This document shows positions 24,071 to 31,390 of a DNA stretch of 64,000 bases, piece by piece (position 1 is the stretch's first letter; every line of letters begins with the position of its first letter). The stretch covers positions 186,001 through 250,000 of the forward strand of contig NZ_FNAF01000001.1 in the NCBI RefSeq assembly GCF_900101835.1, given 5' to 3'. Source of the DNA: Peptococcus niger (GTDB taxonomy: Bacteria > Bacillota > Peptococcia > Peptococcales > Peptococcaceae). The translations under genes and the position numbers were made by a program. The notes under the pieces are model-generated. The model saw only the letters and a program-made list of their open reading frames with translations, did no database searches and had not been told where the DNA came from.

Positions 24071-24353
24071 TGTATCTGAATTTAATTTAGATTTAGAACC
24101 ATTAAAAACATTGGGTGGTATCTTGAAAGGTAAGTTTCCGTTTTCGATACCTTTTGATTTTTACAATTCTATTAAAGCTTTAAATTCATCTCCTAGTTTA
24201 AACTTAACTTTGAATATAGATAATGATTTTTTCCAGCTTCATCATACAATAGATTTTTCGCCGTTTGAGTTTTTATTGCGGTTTGCTCGTTTTGTGATGA
24301 TAACTATTTACGTTGGATTTCTTATTGTTAGAACTCGTGATTTAATGCAGTAG
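24036..24353 (+). CDS. out-of-frame C-terminal membrane module of pIII-like protein 2
   Basis: Reading in the +1 frame after the T8 tract (24061-24068) gives FFDVSEFNLDLEPLK, then FPFSIPFDFYNSIK and a membrane helix (FARFVMITIYVGFLIV) with a basic end. This aligns along its length with the last 100 residues of the 492-aa pIII-like protein. The ATG at 24036 has no ribosome binding site, so this is probably the severed end of the previous gene, expressed by slippage or frameshifting, or restored by T-tract length change. A sequencing error is the main alternative. Confidence 0.65.
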   Translation: MLLQIKLNLFFDVSEFNLDLEPLKTLGGILKGKFPFSIPFDFYNSIKALNSSPSLNLTLNIDNDFFQLHHTIDFSPFEFLLRFARFVMITIYVGFLIVRTRDLMQ

Positions 24354-24367
24354 GTGGTGAGTAATTA

Positions 24368-25423
24368 ATGCAGATGATACAAAACATTGATACTCTTGAT
24401 TTTTCGGTTCTTGTTGCTGATTTTGATGTATATATGCAAGCTTTTCGCAAGCCACTGAAAGAAGCAAAGTTACAATCAATTGATAGTAGTAAAAATACAG
24501 TTGTACTTTTAGCAGGTATGTCATGGGAGGTTTATCCTTATTCTAATCGTCGTTATGTATATATTTTGCATAATGAAATGGTTGAATTGAGATTATGCGA
24601 TAGCTGGCAAGACACAGATAGTCATTATCCTATATTTGTACGTCTTAAAAGTTATGGTTTGTGGCGTTTTGGCTATTTGCAAGCATATAAAAAATTCATG
24701 CAGTATTTAAGTAAGCTATTTAATATTGTAGATACAAAAATTTCGAGATTAGACATAGCAACGCAAGTAAACAGAAAAGTTGAGATCGATATTGATATAG
24801 GTGCGGAAACTGTGTCGAGAACTAAATTTAGGCATCAGTGGTTTAGTGATGGTGTTTGTACTGGCTACCAGTTTGGCAAAGGTGATATATTATTACGGAT
24901 TTATGATAAGGTAAAAGAAATTGAAGTATCTCGTAAATTTTGGTTTGCCGAAGTTTGGGATTCTGAAAATTTTAGCTTAGAAAGGGGTGTTTGGAATATT
25001 GAATTTCAGTTAAGACGTGATTTCTTGAGAGAATGGGACATTGACAGTGTAGAGGAGGCATTCAATGAACTTGAAAATTTATATAGTTATTTAACTCGTA
25101 AATGGTTTAGAGTTGTTGCGAAACAAGAAAAAGATACTAATGTTACAAGACGTGATACTTGTGATTGGTGGCAAGTACTGCAAGAAAAACATGATGGAAT
25201 TGATAAAAAGCCGAAAAAAGAAAATAAAAAAGTAAAGCCATCGACTGACCATTTAATAGCTTGTATTACAGGCTATTTAATTTCTATCGGTGCAGTTGAT
25301 GACTTGGATATAAATGATTTAATGATAAAAGTTAAAGACGGCTTGGTAAAAAATTTAGAAAAAAAAGAGACCACCTATCAACTGGCCAAAGAAGAAAGGC
25401 GGTCACTATATGTTAAAATCTGA
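24368..25423 (+). CDS. replication initiation protein, Rep_trans-like rolling-circle initiator
   Basis: 351-aa protein with the layout of the Rep_trans/replication initiation factor family used by CTXphi-type inoviruses and pT181 plasmids. It has VLLAGMSWEVYP, a conserved strand with SRLDIATQV (near residue 135), then GDILLRIYDKVKE, whose tyrosine is a plausible nicking residue, and GVWNIEFQLRRDFLR. A lysine-rich C-terminal region follows. It would nick the replicative form and start rolling-circle synthesis of phage DNA. ATG at 24368 follows GGTGGTGAG. It overlaps the integrase start by 14 bp. Confidence 0.75.
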   Translation: MQMIQNIDTLDFSVLVADFDVYMQAFRKPLKEAKLQSIDSSKNTVVLLAGMSWEVYPYSNRRYVYILHNEMVELRLCDSWQDTDSHYPIFVRLKSYGLWRFGYLQAYKKFMQYLSKLFNIVDTKISRLDIATQVNRKVEIDIDIGAETVSRTKFRHQWFSDGVCTGYQFGKGDILLRIYDKVKEIEVSRKFWFAEVWDSENFSLERGVWNIEFQLRRDFLREWDIDSVEEAFNELENLYSYLTRKWFRVVAKQEKDTNVTRRDTCDWWQVLQEKHDGIDKKPKKENKKVKPSTDHLIACITGYLISIGAVDDLDINDLMIKVKDGLVKNLEKKETTYQLAKEERRSLYVKI

Positions 25424-26255
25424 TTTCTACAGCTATTGTACTCTAAAAGGATTAAGCAAGTCAACGCTAGAATACTATGAAGATGTTTTGAATTATTATC
25501 AAGATTTTTTAGGCGGTAAAGCAATAGAAAATACTTCTGTTAGTGACATTAAAGAGTATCAGCATTACTTGCATGATAAAGATTTAGCTTTAGCAAGTAT
25601 TAGAAATTATCTTATAGGGTTAAAAGTTTTTTACAGGTATATTGGTAAAATGGATATAGTAAAATCGATTGTATTGCCTAATTTGCCTAAAAAACAAGTG
25701 GAAATTCTATCAGTTGAAGAAATGCAATTGCTTTTAAAATCATGTAAAACATTAAGAGATGAAATTATAATTTTACTCATGTTGGATTGTGGATTGAGAC
25801 GGTCTGAAGTGTGTCGTTTAAAGGTGACGGATTGGCAATTTAATAAGCGTTTATTGCTTGTTAAGGGCAAAGGTAGTAAAGAGCGTTTTCAACGAGTAGG
25901 GCATATTTTAAGCGACAAATTAGAGGTGTATTTAAATGATTGTCATAGTAATACTACTGATTACCTTTTATATACTAGGCGTAGCCCTTTTTTAACGCCT
26001 AGTTGCATTGCTAAAGTGTTTAGTAACTTAAGACAGGCAACAGGTATAAATGTTTATCCTCATATGCTTAGGCATAATTATGCTACTTTGTACATGGTGC
26101 ATAGTCTAATGCAAGGTAATTCTGATTTATATAGATTACAAGTTCTAATGGGGCATAGTTCGCAAGCAACAACGCTAAAATATTTGCACATAGCACAAGA
26201 GCAATTAATACTATCTAATTCCTATAGCATAATTGATGATATATTAAGTTGCTGA
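25410..26255 (+). CDS. int: phage tyrosine integrase
   Basis: 281-aa XerC/D-like tyrosine recombinase. A SAM-like N-terminal DNA-binding domain covers residues 1-80. The catalytic set is complete: R130 in CGLRRSEV, lysine in KGKGSKER, H218-R221 in HMLRHNYAT, H249 in MGHSSQATT and nucleophile Y258 in LKYLH. It lies next to attR, overlaps the rep gene, and presumably inserts the phage into tRNA-Lys. Many inoviruses depend on host XerCD or a transposase; an encoded integrase is the less usual solution. Confidence 0.93.
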   Translation: MLKSDFYSYCTLKGLSKSTLEYYEDVLNYYQDFLGGKAIENTSVSDIKEYQHYLHDKDLALASIRNYLIGLKVFYRYIGKMDIVKSIVLPNLPKKQVEILSVEEMQLLLKSCKTLRDEIIILLMLDCGLRRSEVCRLKVTDWQFNKRLLLVKGKGSKERFQRVGHILSDKLEVYLNDCHSNTTDYLLYTRRSPFLTPSCIAKVFSNLRQATGINVYPHMLRHNYATLYMVHSLMQGNSDLYRLQVLMGHSSQATTLKYLHIAQEQLILSNSYSIIDDILSC

Positions 26256-26361
26256 CTGTCAATAAGTATTTTTGGTTTTTAAAATACTTGTTGACAGTTG
26301 TAGTAAAACCGTAAAATAGTAAAGCCCTAGCATACGCTAGGGCTTAATTACCAATTACGGT
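26255..26361 (+). repeat. hairpin cluster between integrase and attR, candidate origin or packaging signal
   Basis: Two strong structures. First, an 18-bp stem (26255-26272 with 26281-26298; one G-U pair) with an 8-nt loop begins at the integrase stop. Second, a nested structure has outer arms ACCGTAA/TTACGGT (26308-26314, 26355-26361) around a perfect 10-bp stem AAGCCCTAGC/GCTAGGGCTT. This is the only sizeable non-coding gap of the phage besides the repressor region. It may hold the replication origin, packaging signal, attP arm sites or terminator. Confidence 0.6.
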
Positions 26362-26395
26362 AGCTTATAAAAACACATTAAAACAAACAATAAGT

Positions 26396-26440
26396 GATGC
26401 GCCATAAAGGACTCGAACCTTTGACACCCTGATTAAAAGT
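26396..26440 (-). repeat. attR: 45-bp direct repeat within intact tRNA-Lys
   Basis: Identical to 18591-18635. It forms the 3' half of the intact tRNA-Lys gene, so phage-borne sequence restored the tRNA on integration. Confidence 0.92.
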
Positions 26441-26470
26441 CAGATGCTCTACCACCTGAGCTAATGGCGC
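26398..26470 (-). tRNA. tRNA-Lys(TTT), prophage integration site
   Basis: Acceptor GCGCCAT/ATGGCGC, D-arm AGCTCAGGTGGTAGAGC, anticodon loop ACTTTTAAT with anticodon TTT, T-arm AGGTTCGAGTCCT. No encoded CCA. Its 3' half is shared with attL. Confidence 0.96.
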
Positions 26471-26492
26471 AAATGCTTTACATGTAAAGCAA

Positions 26493-26564
26493 CTGGGGTA
26501 GCAGGATTCGAACCTACGAATGCGGGAGTCAAAGTCCCGTGCCTTACCGCTTGGCGATACCCCA
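26493..26564 (-). tRNA. tRNA-Gln(TTG)
   Basis: Acceptor TGGGGTA/TACCCCA, D-arm TCGCCAAGCGGTAAGGCA, anticodon loop ACTTTGACT (TTG), T-arm AGGTTCGAATCCT. No encoded CCA. Second from the end of the minus-strand tRNA cluster. Confidence 0.96.
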
Positions 26565-26570
26565 ATAAAG

Positions 26571-26644
26571 GGTGGATGATGGGAATCGAACCCACGAGTG
26601 CCGGAGCCACAATCCGGTGCGTTAACCACTTCGCCACATCCACC
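26571..26644 (-). tRNA. tRNA-His(GTG)
   Basis: Has the extra G at -1 pairing with C73, typical of tRNA-His. Acceptor GTGGATG/CATCCAC, anticodon loop ATTGTGGCT (GTG), T-arm GGGTTCGATTCCC. Confidence 0.96.
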
Positions 26645-26658
26645 AAAACAAAATGACA

Positions 26659-26732
26659 CGCGCCTGGAGGGATTCGAACCCCCGGCCCTCGGATTAGAAG
26701 TCCGATGCTCTATCCAGCTGAGCTACAGGCGC
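26659..26732 (-). tRNA. tRNA-Arg(TCT)
   Basis: Acceptor GCGCCTG/CAGGCGC, D-arm AGCTCAGCTGGATAGAGC, anticodon loop ACTTCTAAT (TCT), T-arm GGGTTCGAATCCC. Confidence 0.96.
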
Positions 26733-26851
26733 AAAAGCTGGTCGGAAGCGAACACCGTAGCTCCCTTTTAGGCGGCCGTTTCCTGTGTCACGCATTCAAT
26801 TGTACCACAAGTCTATACAAAGGACAAGCAGTATTTTTACATTTTCAGTAA

Positions 26852-26922
26852 AGCGGGTGATGGGAATCGAACCCACGTAGCTGGCTTGGAAGGCCAGAAC
26901 TCTACCATTGAGCTACACCCGC
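26852..26922 (-). tRNA. tRNA-Gly(TCC)
   Basis: Acceptor GCGGGTG/CACCCGC, D-arm AGCTCAATGGTAGAGT, anticodon loop CCTTCCAAG (TCC), T-arm GGGTTCGATTCCC, discriminator T as usual for Gly. Confidence 0.96.
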
Positions 26923-26931
26923 ATGCACTTA

Positions 26932-27005
26932 TCGGGGCGGAGGGATTCGAACCCCCGACCCCATGGTCCCAAACCACGTACGCTACCAAACTGCGCTACG
27001 CCCCG
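26932..27005 (-). tRNA. tRNA-Pro(TGG)
   Basis: Acceptor CGGGGCG/CGCCCCG, D-arm AGCGCAGTTTGGTAGCGT, anticodon loop GTTTGGGAC (TGG), T-arm GGGTTCGAATCCC. First tRNA of the cluster, just downstream of a consensus promoter. Confidence 0.96.
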
Positions 27006-27017
27006 ACAACAACGATG

Positions 27018-27046
27018 ATTATAGCAAATTGTTTATTCATCGTCAA
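27018..27046 (-). promoter_or_regulatory. sigma-A promoter of the tRNA cluster
   Basis: On the minus strand TTGACG (27046-27041), a 17-bp spacer and a perfect TATAAT (27023-27018), about a dozen bases upstream of tRNA-Pro. Confidence 0.8.
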
Positions 27047-27232
27047 GCATTTAAAAAGTTTTTCAGTGCAGTGCCTTGTCCTACCGCTCTATAAGGCTTG
27101 AACTTATTTCCCTAATTTTCAAATGGCTTTATCCCTCAAATTTACCTGATTTTATGATTATCACTTTATTTTAAAGCCAAAATACGGTATCTTATTAGAT
27201 GAATAAATATTTCATCTTTTAAGGAGGATGTT

Positions 27233-28228
27233 ATGAGTACAAAAATCGGTATTAATGGCTTTGGTCGCATCGGGCGGTTGGTGTTACGTGCTGCCATGGA
27301 GCATCCTGATGTTGAAGTTGTTGCTGTCAACAGTACCTCTAATCCGGAAGGCACAGCGCGCCTCTTTGAATTTGATTCCACCCATGGTCGCTATCAAGGT
27401 GACGTCACATTTGATGATGAGCATTTGATCATCGATGGCAAAGCGATTCACCTGTTCAGCGACCGAGACCCTAAAAATTTGCAATGGGGTAAATTTGGTG
27501 CGGATATTGTTATTGATTCCACCGGTAAATTTAAAACTGTTGATGCTGCATCGGTACATTTGGAAACCGGTGCCAAAAAAGTTATTATTACCGCTCCCAG
27601 TCCGGACGCCCAAATGATTGTAATGGGGGTTAACCAGGACGCATACGATCCCTCCCAGCCGGTTGTTTCTAATGCCAGCTGTACAACCAACTGCCTGGCT
27701 CCAGTGACGAAGGTCATTCATGACCACTTCAATATTGTTGCCGGGATTATGACCACCGTTCATTCTTTCACCAATGACCAAAAGAACCTGGACAACCGCC
27801 ATAAAGACCCCCGCCGTGCACGTGGCTGCACTCAATCAATCATTCCTACGACAACCGGCGCGGCTAAAGCAATGGGCAAGGTCATTCCGGCTTTAAACGG
27901 CAAAATGAACGGTTTTGCTTTGCGGGTGCCTACGCCAAATGTGTCCCTGACAGATGTGGTGTTCCAATTAGAAGAATCTCCGAGCGTCGAAGAGGTTAAC
28001 GGTCTCTTAAAAGAAGCTGCCGATGGCGAATTAAAAGGCATCCTCGGCTTTTCTGACCAACCTTTGGTTTCTATTGATTATAACGGCGACCCCCGCTCCT
28101 CCATTGTTGATGGGCTTTCAACAATGAAGGTTAGCGATCATTTAATTAAGATTATCGCCTGGTACGATAATGAATGGGCTTACAGTAAGCGTTGCGTTGA
28201 CTTAGCCAGCTTTATCGATGCCAAATAA
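27233..28228 (+). CDS. gap: glyceraldehyde-3-phosphate dehydrogenase, type I
   Basis: 331-aa phosphorylating GAPDH of glycolysis. The NAD-binding start is IGINGFGRIGRLVLRA, the catalytic cysteine lies in SNASCTTNCLAPV (near residue 150), HSFTNDQ and RRARG follow, and the C-terminus has WYDNEWAYSKR. It makes 1,3-bisphosphoglycerate with NAD+. ATG at 27233 follows AAGGAGG. A monocistronic gene with its own terminator; in many Firmicutes gap is followed by pgk-tpi, which is not the case here. Confidence 0.97.
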   Translation: MSTKIGINGFGRIGRLVLRAAMEHPDVEVVAVNSTSNPEGTARLFEFDSTHGRYQGDVTFDDEHLIIDGKAIHLFSDRDPKNLQWGKFGADIVIDSTGKFKTVDAASVHLETGAKKVIITAPSPDAQMIVMGVNQDAYDPSQPVVSNASCTTNCLAPVTKVIHDHFNIVAGIMTTVHSFTNDQKNLDNRHKDPRRARGCTQSIIPTTTGAAKAMGKVIPALNGKMNGFALRVPTPNVSLTDVVFQLEESPSVEEVNGLLKEAADGELKGILGFSDQPLVSIDYNGDPRSSIVDGLSTMKVSDHLIKIIAWYDNEWAYSKRCVDLASFIDAK

Positions 28229-28257
28229 GTTTAAAACTTTCCTAGCTTTTTATGAAT

Positions 28258-28296
28258 AAAAAATGCGCATTGCCCACCTGTCTTAGGTCAGCAATG
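28258..28296 (+). terminator. bidirectional terminator after gap
   Basis: Arms of about 15 bp (AAAAATGCGCATTGC / GCAATGCGCATTTTT) and a T run on the plus strand. The A run at the left side makes it usable also for the minus-strand thiI transcript arriving from the other side. Confidence 0.85.
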
Positions 28297-28347
28297 CGCA
28301 TTTTTTGTATTTTCCACCGGGTTTATCCAGTGCATCCCGGCAAAAAT

Positions 28348-28503
28348 TTATTTATTTTTCTGCTGTTTGGCAAAGCGGTCTTTTAATTGCTCCAACCGCT
28401 TGCTCCGTGACGTCTTATTGTTACTTTTAACCGGATGCAGGGGCTCTACATTGCGGTTCCATTTGTCCTTATCACGCGGCGTTTCATATAAATTCTTACC
28501 CAT
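28348..28503 (-). CDS. small basic protein translationally coupled to thiI
   Basis: 51-aa frame starting MGKNLYETPRDKDKWNRNVE and ending KDRFAKQQKNK. Its ATG (28503) overlaps the thiI stop by 8 bp (ATGGGTAA), so it may be expressed by coupling. The protein is Lys/Arg/Asn-rich, soluble, with a possible C-terminal helix. No family recognised. Conservation in related genomes would show if it is a real gene. Confidence 0.4.
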   Translation of the reverse strand: MGKNLYETPRDKDKWNRNVEPLHPVKSNNKTSRSKRLEQLKDRFAKQQKNK

Positions 28504-29743
28504 TGTCCTCATCCTTTGCTGCAATCAAATCCATCAATTTGGCGCGCTTGGGCGGTTGGCTACCGTTGGCAAAGCAACGCACGGTTTCTGTACCTTCAAT
28601 GGCCTGCCGGATTAACTCATCCAAGCCTTCTATACGACCTTCTTCACGGGCACATTCGTGACGTTTGGGCTTGGTCTTCGGCTCTTTTGGGACGAACACG
28701 GTACAGCAGTCTTCATACGGCAAAACCGATGTTTCGTAGGTATCAATGGCTTTTGCAATTTTTACGGTATCCACCTTGTCATAAGTTAAAAGCGGGCGTA
28801 AGACCGGCATGGTGGTTACTTCATTAATGGCATAAAGGCTCTCAATGGTTTGGCTGGCAACTTGTCCAATGTTATCGCCCGTTACCAAGGCTTTGGCGTG
28901 ACGCAAGTCGGCAATCTGTTCAGCAATACGGAGCATAATGCGACGCATCAAGGTGATCCGAATATTGCTGTGGCAATTGGCGCCGATGGCTTCTTGGATT
29001 GGGGTAAAGGGCACCAGGTGTAGGTCAATATGGCCACTGTAGGCGGCCATTTTTTCCGCCAAATGAAGCACTTTTTCCTCTGCTTGTTTAGAGGTGTAGG
29101 GATAGCTGTGAAAATGCAGCCCCTCAACAACGACACCGCGGCGCATCATGAGCCATCCGGCAACGGGACTGTCAATGCCGCCGCTCAAGAGCAGTTCGGC
29201 ACGACCACCGGTTCCCAACGGCAACCCGCCTAAACCGGGTCGTTTTTCCAAAAAGATATGGGCCTGTTCAAAGCGGATGTCAACGGAAATTTCCAAATCA
29301 TAATTGGTCAGATTGGGCACCAGTTGAGGATATTTGGCCAAAATGGCCTCTGCCAGTTGCAGCTGAAAATCCATGGACCGAATTGGAAACCGCTTGTTGG
29401 CACGGCGGACACTTACCCGAAAGGTCTTGCCCTCCAGTGGCACCTGCGCCAATTCAGACAATACAGCAGCTTGAATGTCTGCAGGATCAAGGCTGGTGGT
29501 CATGACAGGGCTATAGGTTGAAATACCGAATACACGGTCTAAAGCCGGATAAAACGGCTGCGGTGGTTGACCCTTCAAAGGAATGGATAGCCGCCCCTGT
29601 TCGCGAATAACGTCAGGTCGCTTTCCAATTTCTCTTTCCACTTGACGCCGCATATTGTTGACCAGCGTTTTTAGAAATTGCTTTTGGTTTTTACCCTTCA
29701 GACCCAACTCACCATATCGCACTAAAATATGATCGTATTTCAT
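28496..29743 (-). CDS. thiI: tRNA 4-thiouridine sulfurtransferase ThiI
   Basis: 415-aa ThiI. An N-terminal ferredoxin-like/THUMP region binds tRNA (residues about 60-165), and a PP-loop ATP pyrophosphatase domain begins with LLSGGIDSPVAGWLMMRRG (about residue 183). DCCTVFVPKEPKTKPKR near residue 345 is a conserved end motif. It adenylates U8 of tRNA for thiolation and can act in thiazole synthesis. The rhodanese domain of the E. coli type is absent, as usual in Firmicutes. The sulfur donor NifS-like gene often found beside it is not here. Confidence 0.95.
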   Translation of the reverse strand: MKYDHILVRYGELGLKGKNQKQFLKTLVNNMRRQVEREIGKRPDVIREQGRLSIPLKGQPPQPFYPALDRVFGISTYSPVMTTSLDPADIQAAVLSELAQVPLEGKTFRVSVRRANKRFPIRSMDFQLQLAEAILAKYPQLVPNLTNYDLEISVDIRFEQAHIFLEKRPGLGGLPLGTGGRAELLLSGGIDSPVAGWLMMRRGVVVEGLHFHSYPYTSKQAEEKVLHLAEKMAAYSGHIDLHLVPFTPIQEAIGANCHSNIRITLMRRIMLRIAEQIADLRHAKALVTGDNIGQVASQTIESLYAINEVTTMPVLRPLLTYDKVDTVKIAKAIDTYETSVLPYEDCCTVFVPKEPKTKPKRHECAREEGRIEGLDELIRQAIEGTETVRCFANGSQPPKRAKLMDLIAAKDEDNG

Positions 29744-29764
29744 GACACCCGGGGCTCCTTTCCA

Positions 29765-31255
29765 TTATGAACTTTTGCGTCGAGCGGCTTGTTTCCGCTT
29801 ATCATTTTTCCCCTTGTAAGAGTCTTTACGTTTATCTTTCCCGTAATAAGACCTGGTCTTCCGACCGTGGTGACCTTTTGAGCGATTGCCGCTATAATTT
29901 TTTCCGCCTTTACCGCTTTTATTTTTATTATAGATCGGCTTTTCTGCGGTTAAATTAATGCGTTTTGCGGCCGTATCTCTTTCTTCGCCATCGGTAATGA
30001 GTGATAAGGTTGCCATCAGCGCTTCTTCAGCGCCATACATATCAATTAAATCCTGTGCCACACCGCTTAAATGCTGACTGCCACCAGCCTCTAAAGCCTC
30101 TACGACTTCTTGATACAGGTTGGCTCTGCGCACCTGCCGCGTATCCTTATCACTGGGAATCGGTGAGCGGGCAATGGTCTGCTTGATGGTGCGTTCAATG
30201 TAGGCCAAGTGGTCTTTTTCCCTCGGCGTGACAAAAGACATGGCCAAGCCGTCATTGCCGGCACGACCGGTACGGCCGATGCGATGAACATAGCTGTCGG
30301 CATCTTGTGGCAAATCAAAATTAAATACATGGGTCACACCCTGCACATCCAACCCACGAGCGGCCACATCCGTTGCGACTAAAATATCAATGCGTTTTTC
30401 ACGGAACTTGCGCATGACTTGGTCCCGTTGATATTGGCTCAAATCACCGTGTAACCCATCTGCACGAAAGCCTAATTGCTGCAAGGCACGGGTCAGTTCA
30501 TCCACCCGTCGCTTGGTCCGCCCGAAGATCATGGCCAAGTCTGGTTGCATCATGTCCAAAAGACGCGACAAAAGTAGCAATTTTTTATCTTCATAGACAA
30601 TAAAGGCTTCCTGGTCGATGGCCGGCACCGTCAATGTTTCCCGGCTGATGGTCACCATTGCCGGGTCCTTCATATACGTTTCCGCAATGTGTTTAATTTC
30701 AGGCCGCATGGTGGCTGAAAACATCATGGTTTGACGCTCTTCCGGACAATTTTTGAGAATATCTTCAATATCTTCCACAAAGCCCATGTTCAACATTTCA
30801 TCCGCTTCATCAAGAATCACCACTTTTATGGCACTCAAGCGAATGGTGCGTCTCCGCAAGTGATCTTTCAACCGTCCCGGAGTTGCAACAATAATTTGCG
30901 GCCTGTTTTTCAAAGAAGCAATTTGGCGATTAATATCCTGGCCGCCATAAATGGCCAATGAGTGCAAGGGCAAATACCGGGATAATTTATAGATTTCTTT
31001 TTCAACTTGAATGCACAGTTCACGCGTCGGCGTTAAAATGAGCACTTGAATGGTGTCATCATCGGTGATGCGTTCCAGAAAAGGGACAGCAAAGGCCGTC
31101 GTCTTCCCGGTTCCCGTTTGCGCCTGACCAATTAAATCCTGTCCTGAAAGACCAATGGGGATGGCCTGCTCCTGGATTGGCGTCAGCGATTCAAACCCCA
31201 TGTCATCAATGGCACGCTTTAAGGGGGCAGATAATTCTTCTATTGTAAAACTCAC
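29765..31255 (-). CDS. cshA: DEAD-box RNA helicase, CshA/DeaD-like
   Basis: 496-aa ATP-dependent RNA helicase. Q motif FTIEELSAPLKRAIDDMGF with LTPIQEQAIP, motif I QAQTGTGKTTAF, Ia PTREL, II DEAD (VVILDEADEMLNMGF), III SAT, and in the second RecA domain VATDVAARGLD and HRIGRTGRAG. The C-terminal 60 residues are a Lys/Gly/Arg-rich RNA-binding tail. The frame is open from 31375, but GTG at 31255 follows TTGGAGG and begins the family start. Probably works in RNA decay and ribosome assembly. Confidence 0.93.
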   Translation of the reverse strand: MSFTIEELSAPLKRAIDDMGFESLTPIQEQAIPIGLSGQDLIGQAQTGTGKTTAFAVPFLERITDDDTIQVLILTPTRELCIQVEKEIYKLSRYLPLHSLAIYGGQDINRQIASLKNRPQIIVATPGRLKDHLRRRTIRLSAIKVVILDEADEMLNMGFVEDIEDILKNCPEERQTMMFSATMRPEIKHIAETYMKDPAMVTISRETLTVPAIDQEAFIVYEDKKLLLLSRLLDMMQPDLAMIFGRTKRRVDELTRALQQLGFRADGLHGDLSQYQRDQVMRKFREKRIDILVATDVAARGLDVQGVTHVFNFDLPQDADSYVHRIGRTGRAGNDGLAMSFVTPREKDHLAYIERTIKQTIARSPIPSDKDTRQVRRANLYQEVVEALEAGGSQHLSGVAQDLIDMYGAEEALMATLSLITDGEERDTAAKRINLTAEKPIYNKNKSGKGGKNYSGNRSKGHHGRKTRSYYGKDKRKDSYKGKNDKRKQAARRKSS

Positions 31256-31346
31256 ATTTTCCTCCAAATCATTTATCAAAACGATTGTTGCATTAGAATA
31301 CAAAAAAACATTATACCACATTTTAAGAGCTAATGGTATTATTTTA

Positions 31347-31386
31347 GACAAAAAGTCGCCGGATACTTTCCGCATCCGGCGACTTT
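31347..31386 (-). terminator. terminator after the CoA-disulfide reductase gene
   Basis: Thirteen-bp arms AAAGTCGCCGGAT / ATCCGGCGACTTT followed on minus by TTTTTGTCT. It lies directly after the stop of the flavoprotein gene. Confidence 0.85.
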
Positions 31387-31390
31387 ATTT

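Larger units (their letters stand above)
18591..26440. mobile_element. complete integrated filamentous phage (inovirus) prophage in tRNA-Lys
   Basis: A 7.8-kb AT-rich block is bounded by a 45-bp perfect direct repeat equal to the 3' half of tRNA-Lys. Its genes follow inovirus order: repressor (divergent), ssDNA-binding-like protein, two small membrane proteins, major coat protein with terminator, pIII-like, pVI-like, Zot/pI ATPase, second pIII-like (frameshifted), Rep_trans-like initiator and tyrosine integrase. The size is right for an inovirus. No secretin gene is seen, as expected for a Gram-positive host. All core functions appear present, so it may be active unless the frameshift is inactivating. 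Confidence 0.88.

Noticed and set aside
26378-27101. Reading frames of 61-93 aa in the tRNA cluster (for example the one with FNQGVKGSSPLWRI)
   Set aside because: They lie across tRNA-Lys, Gln, His, Gly and Pro genes; the protein-like patterns come from conserved T-arm sequence.
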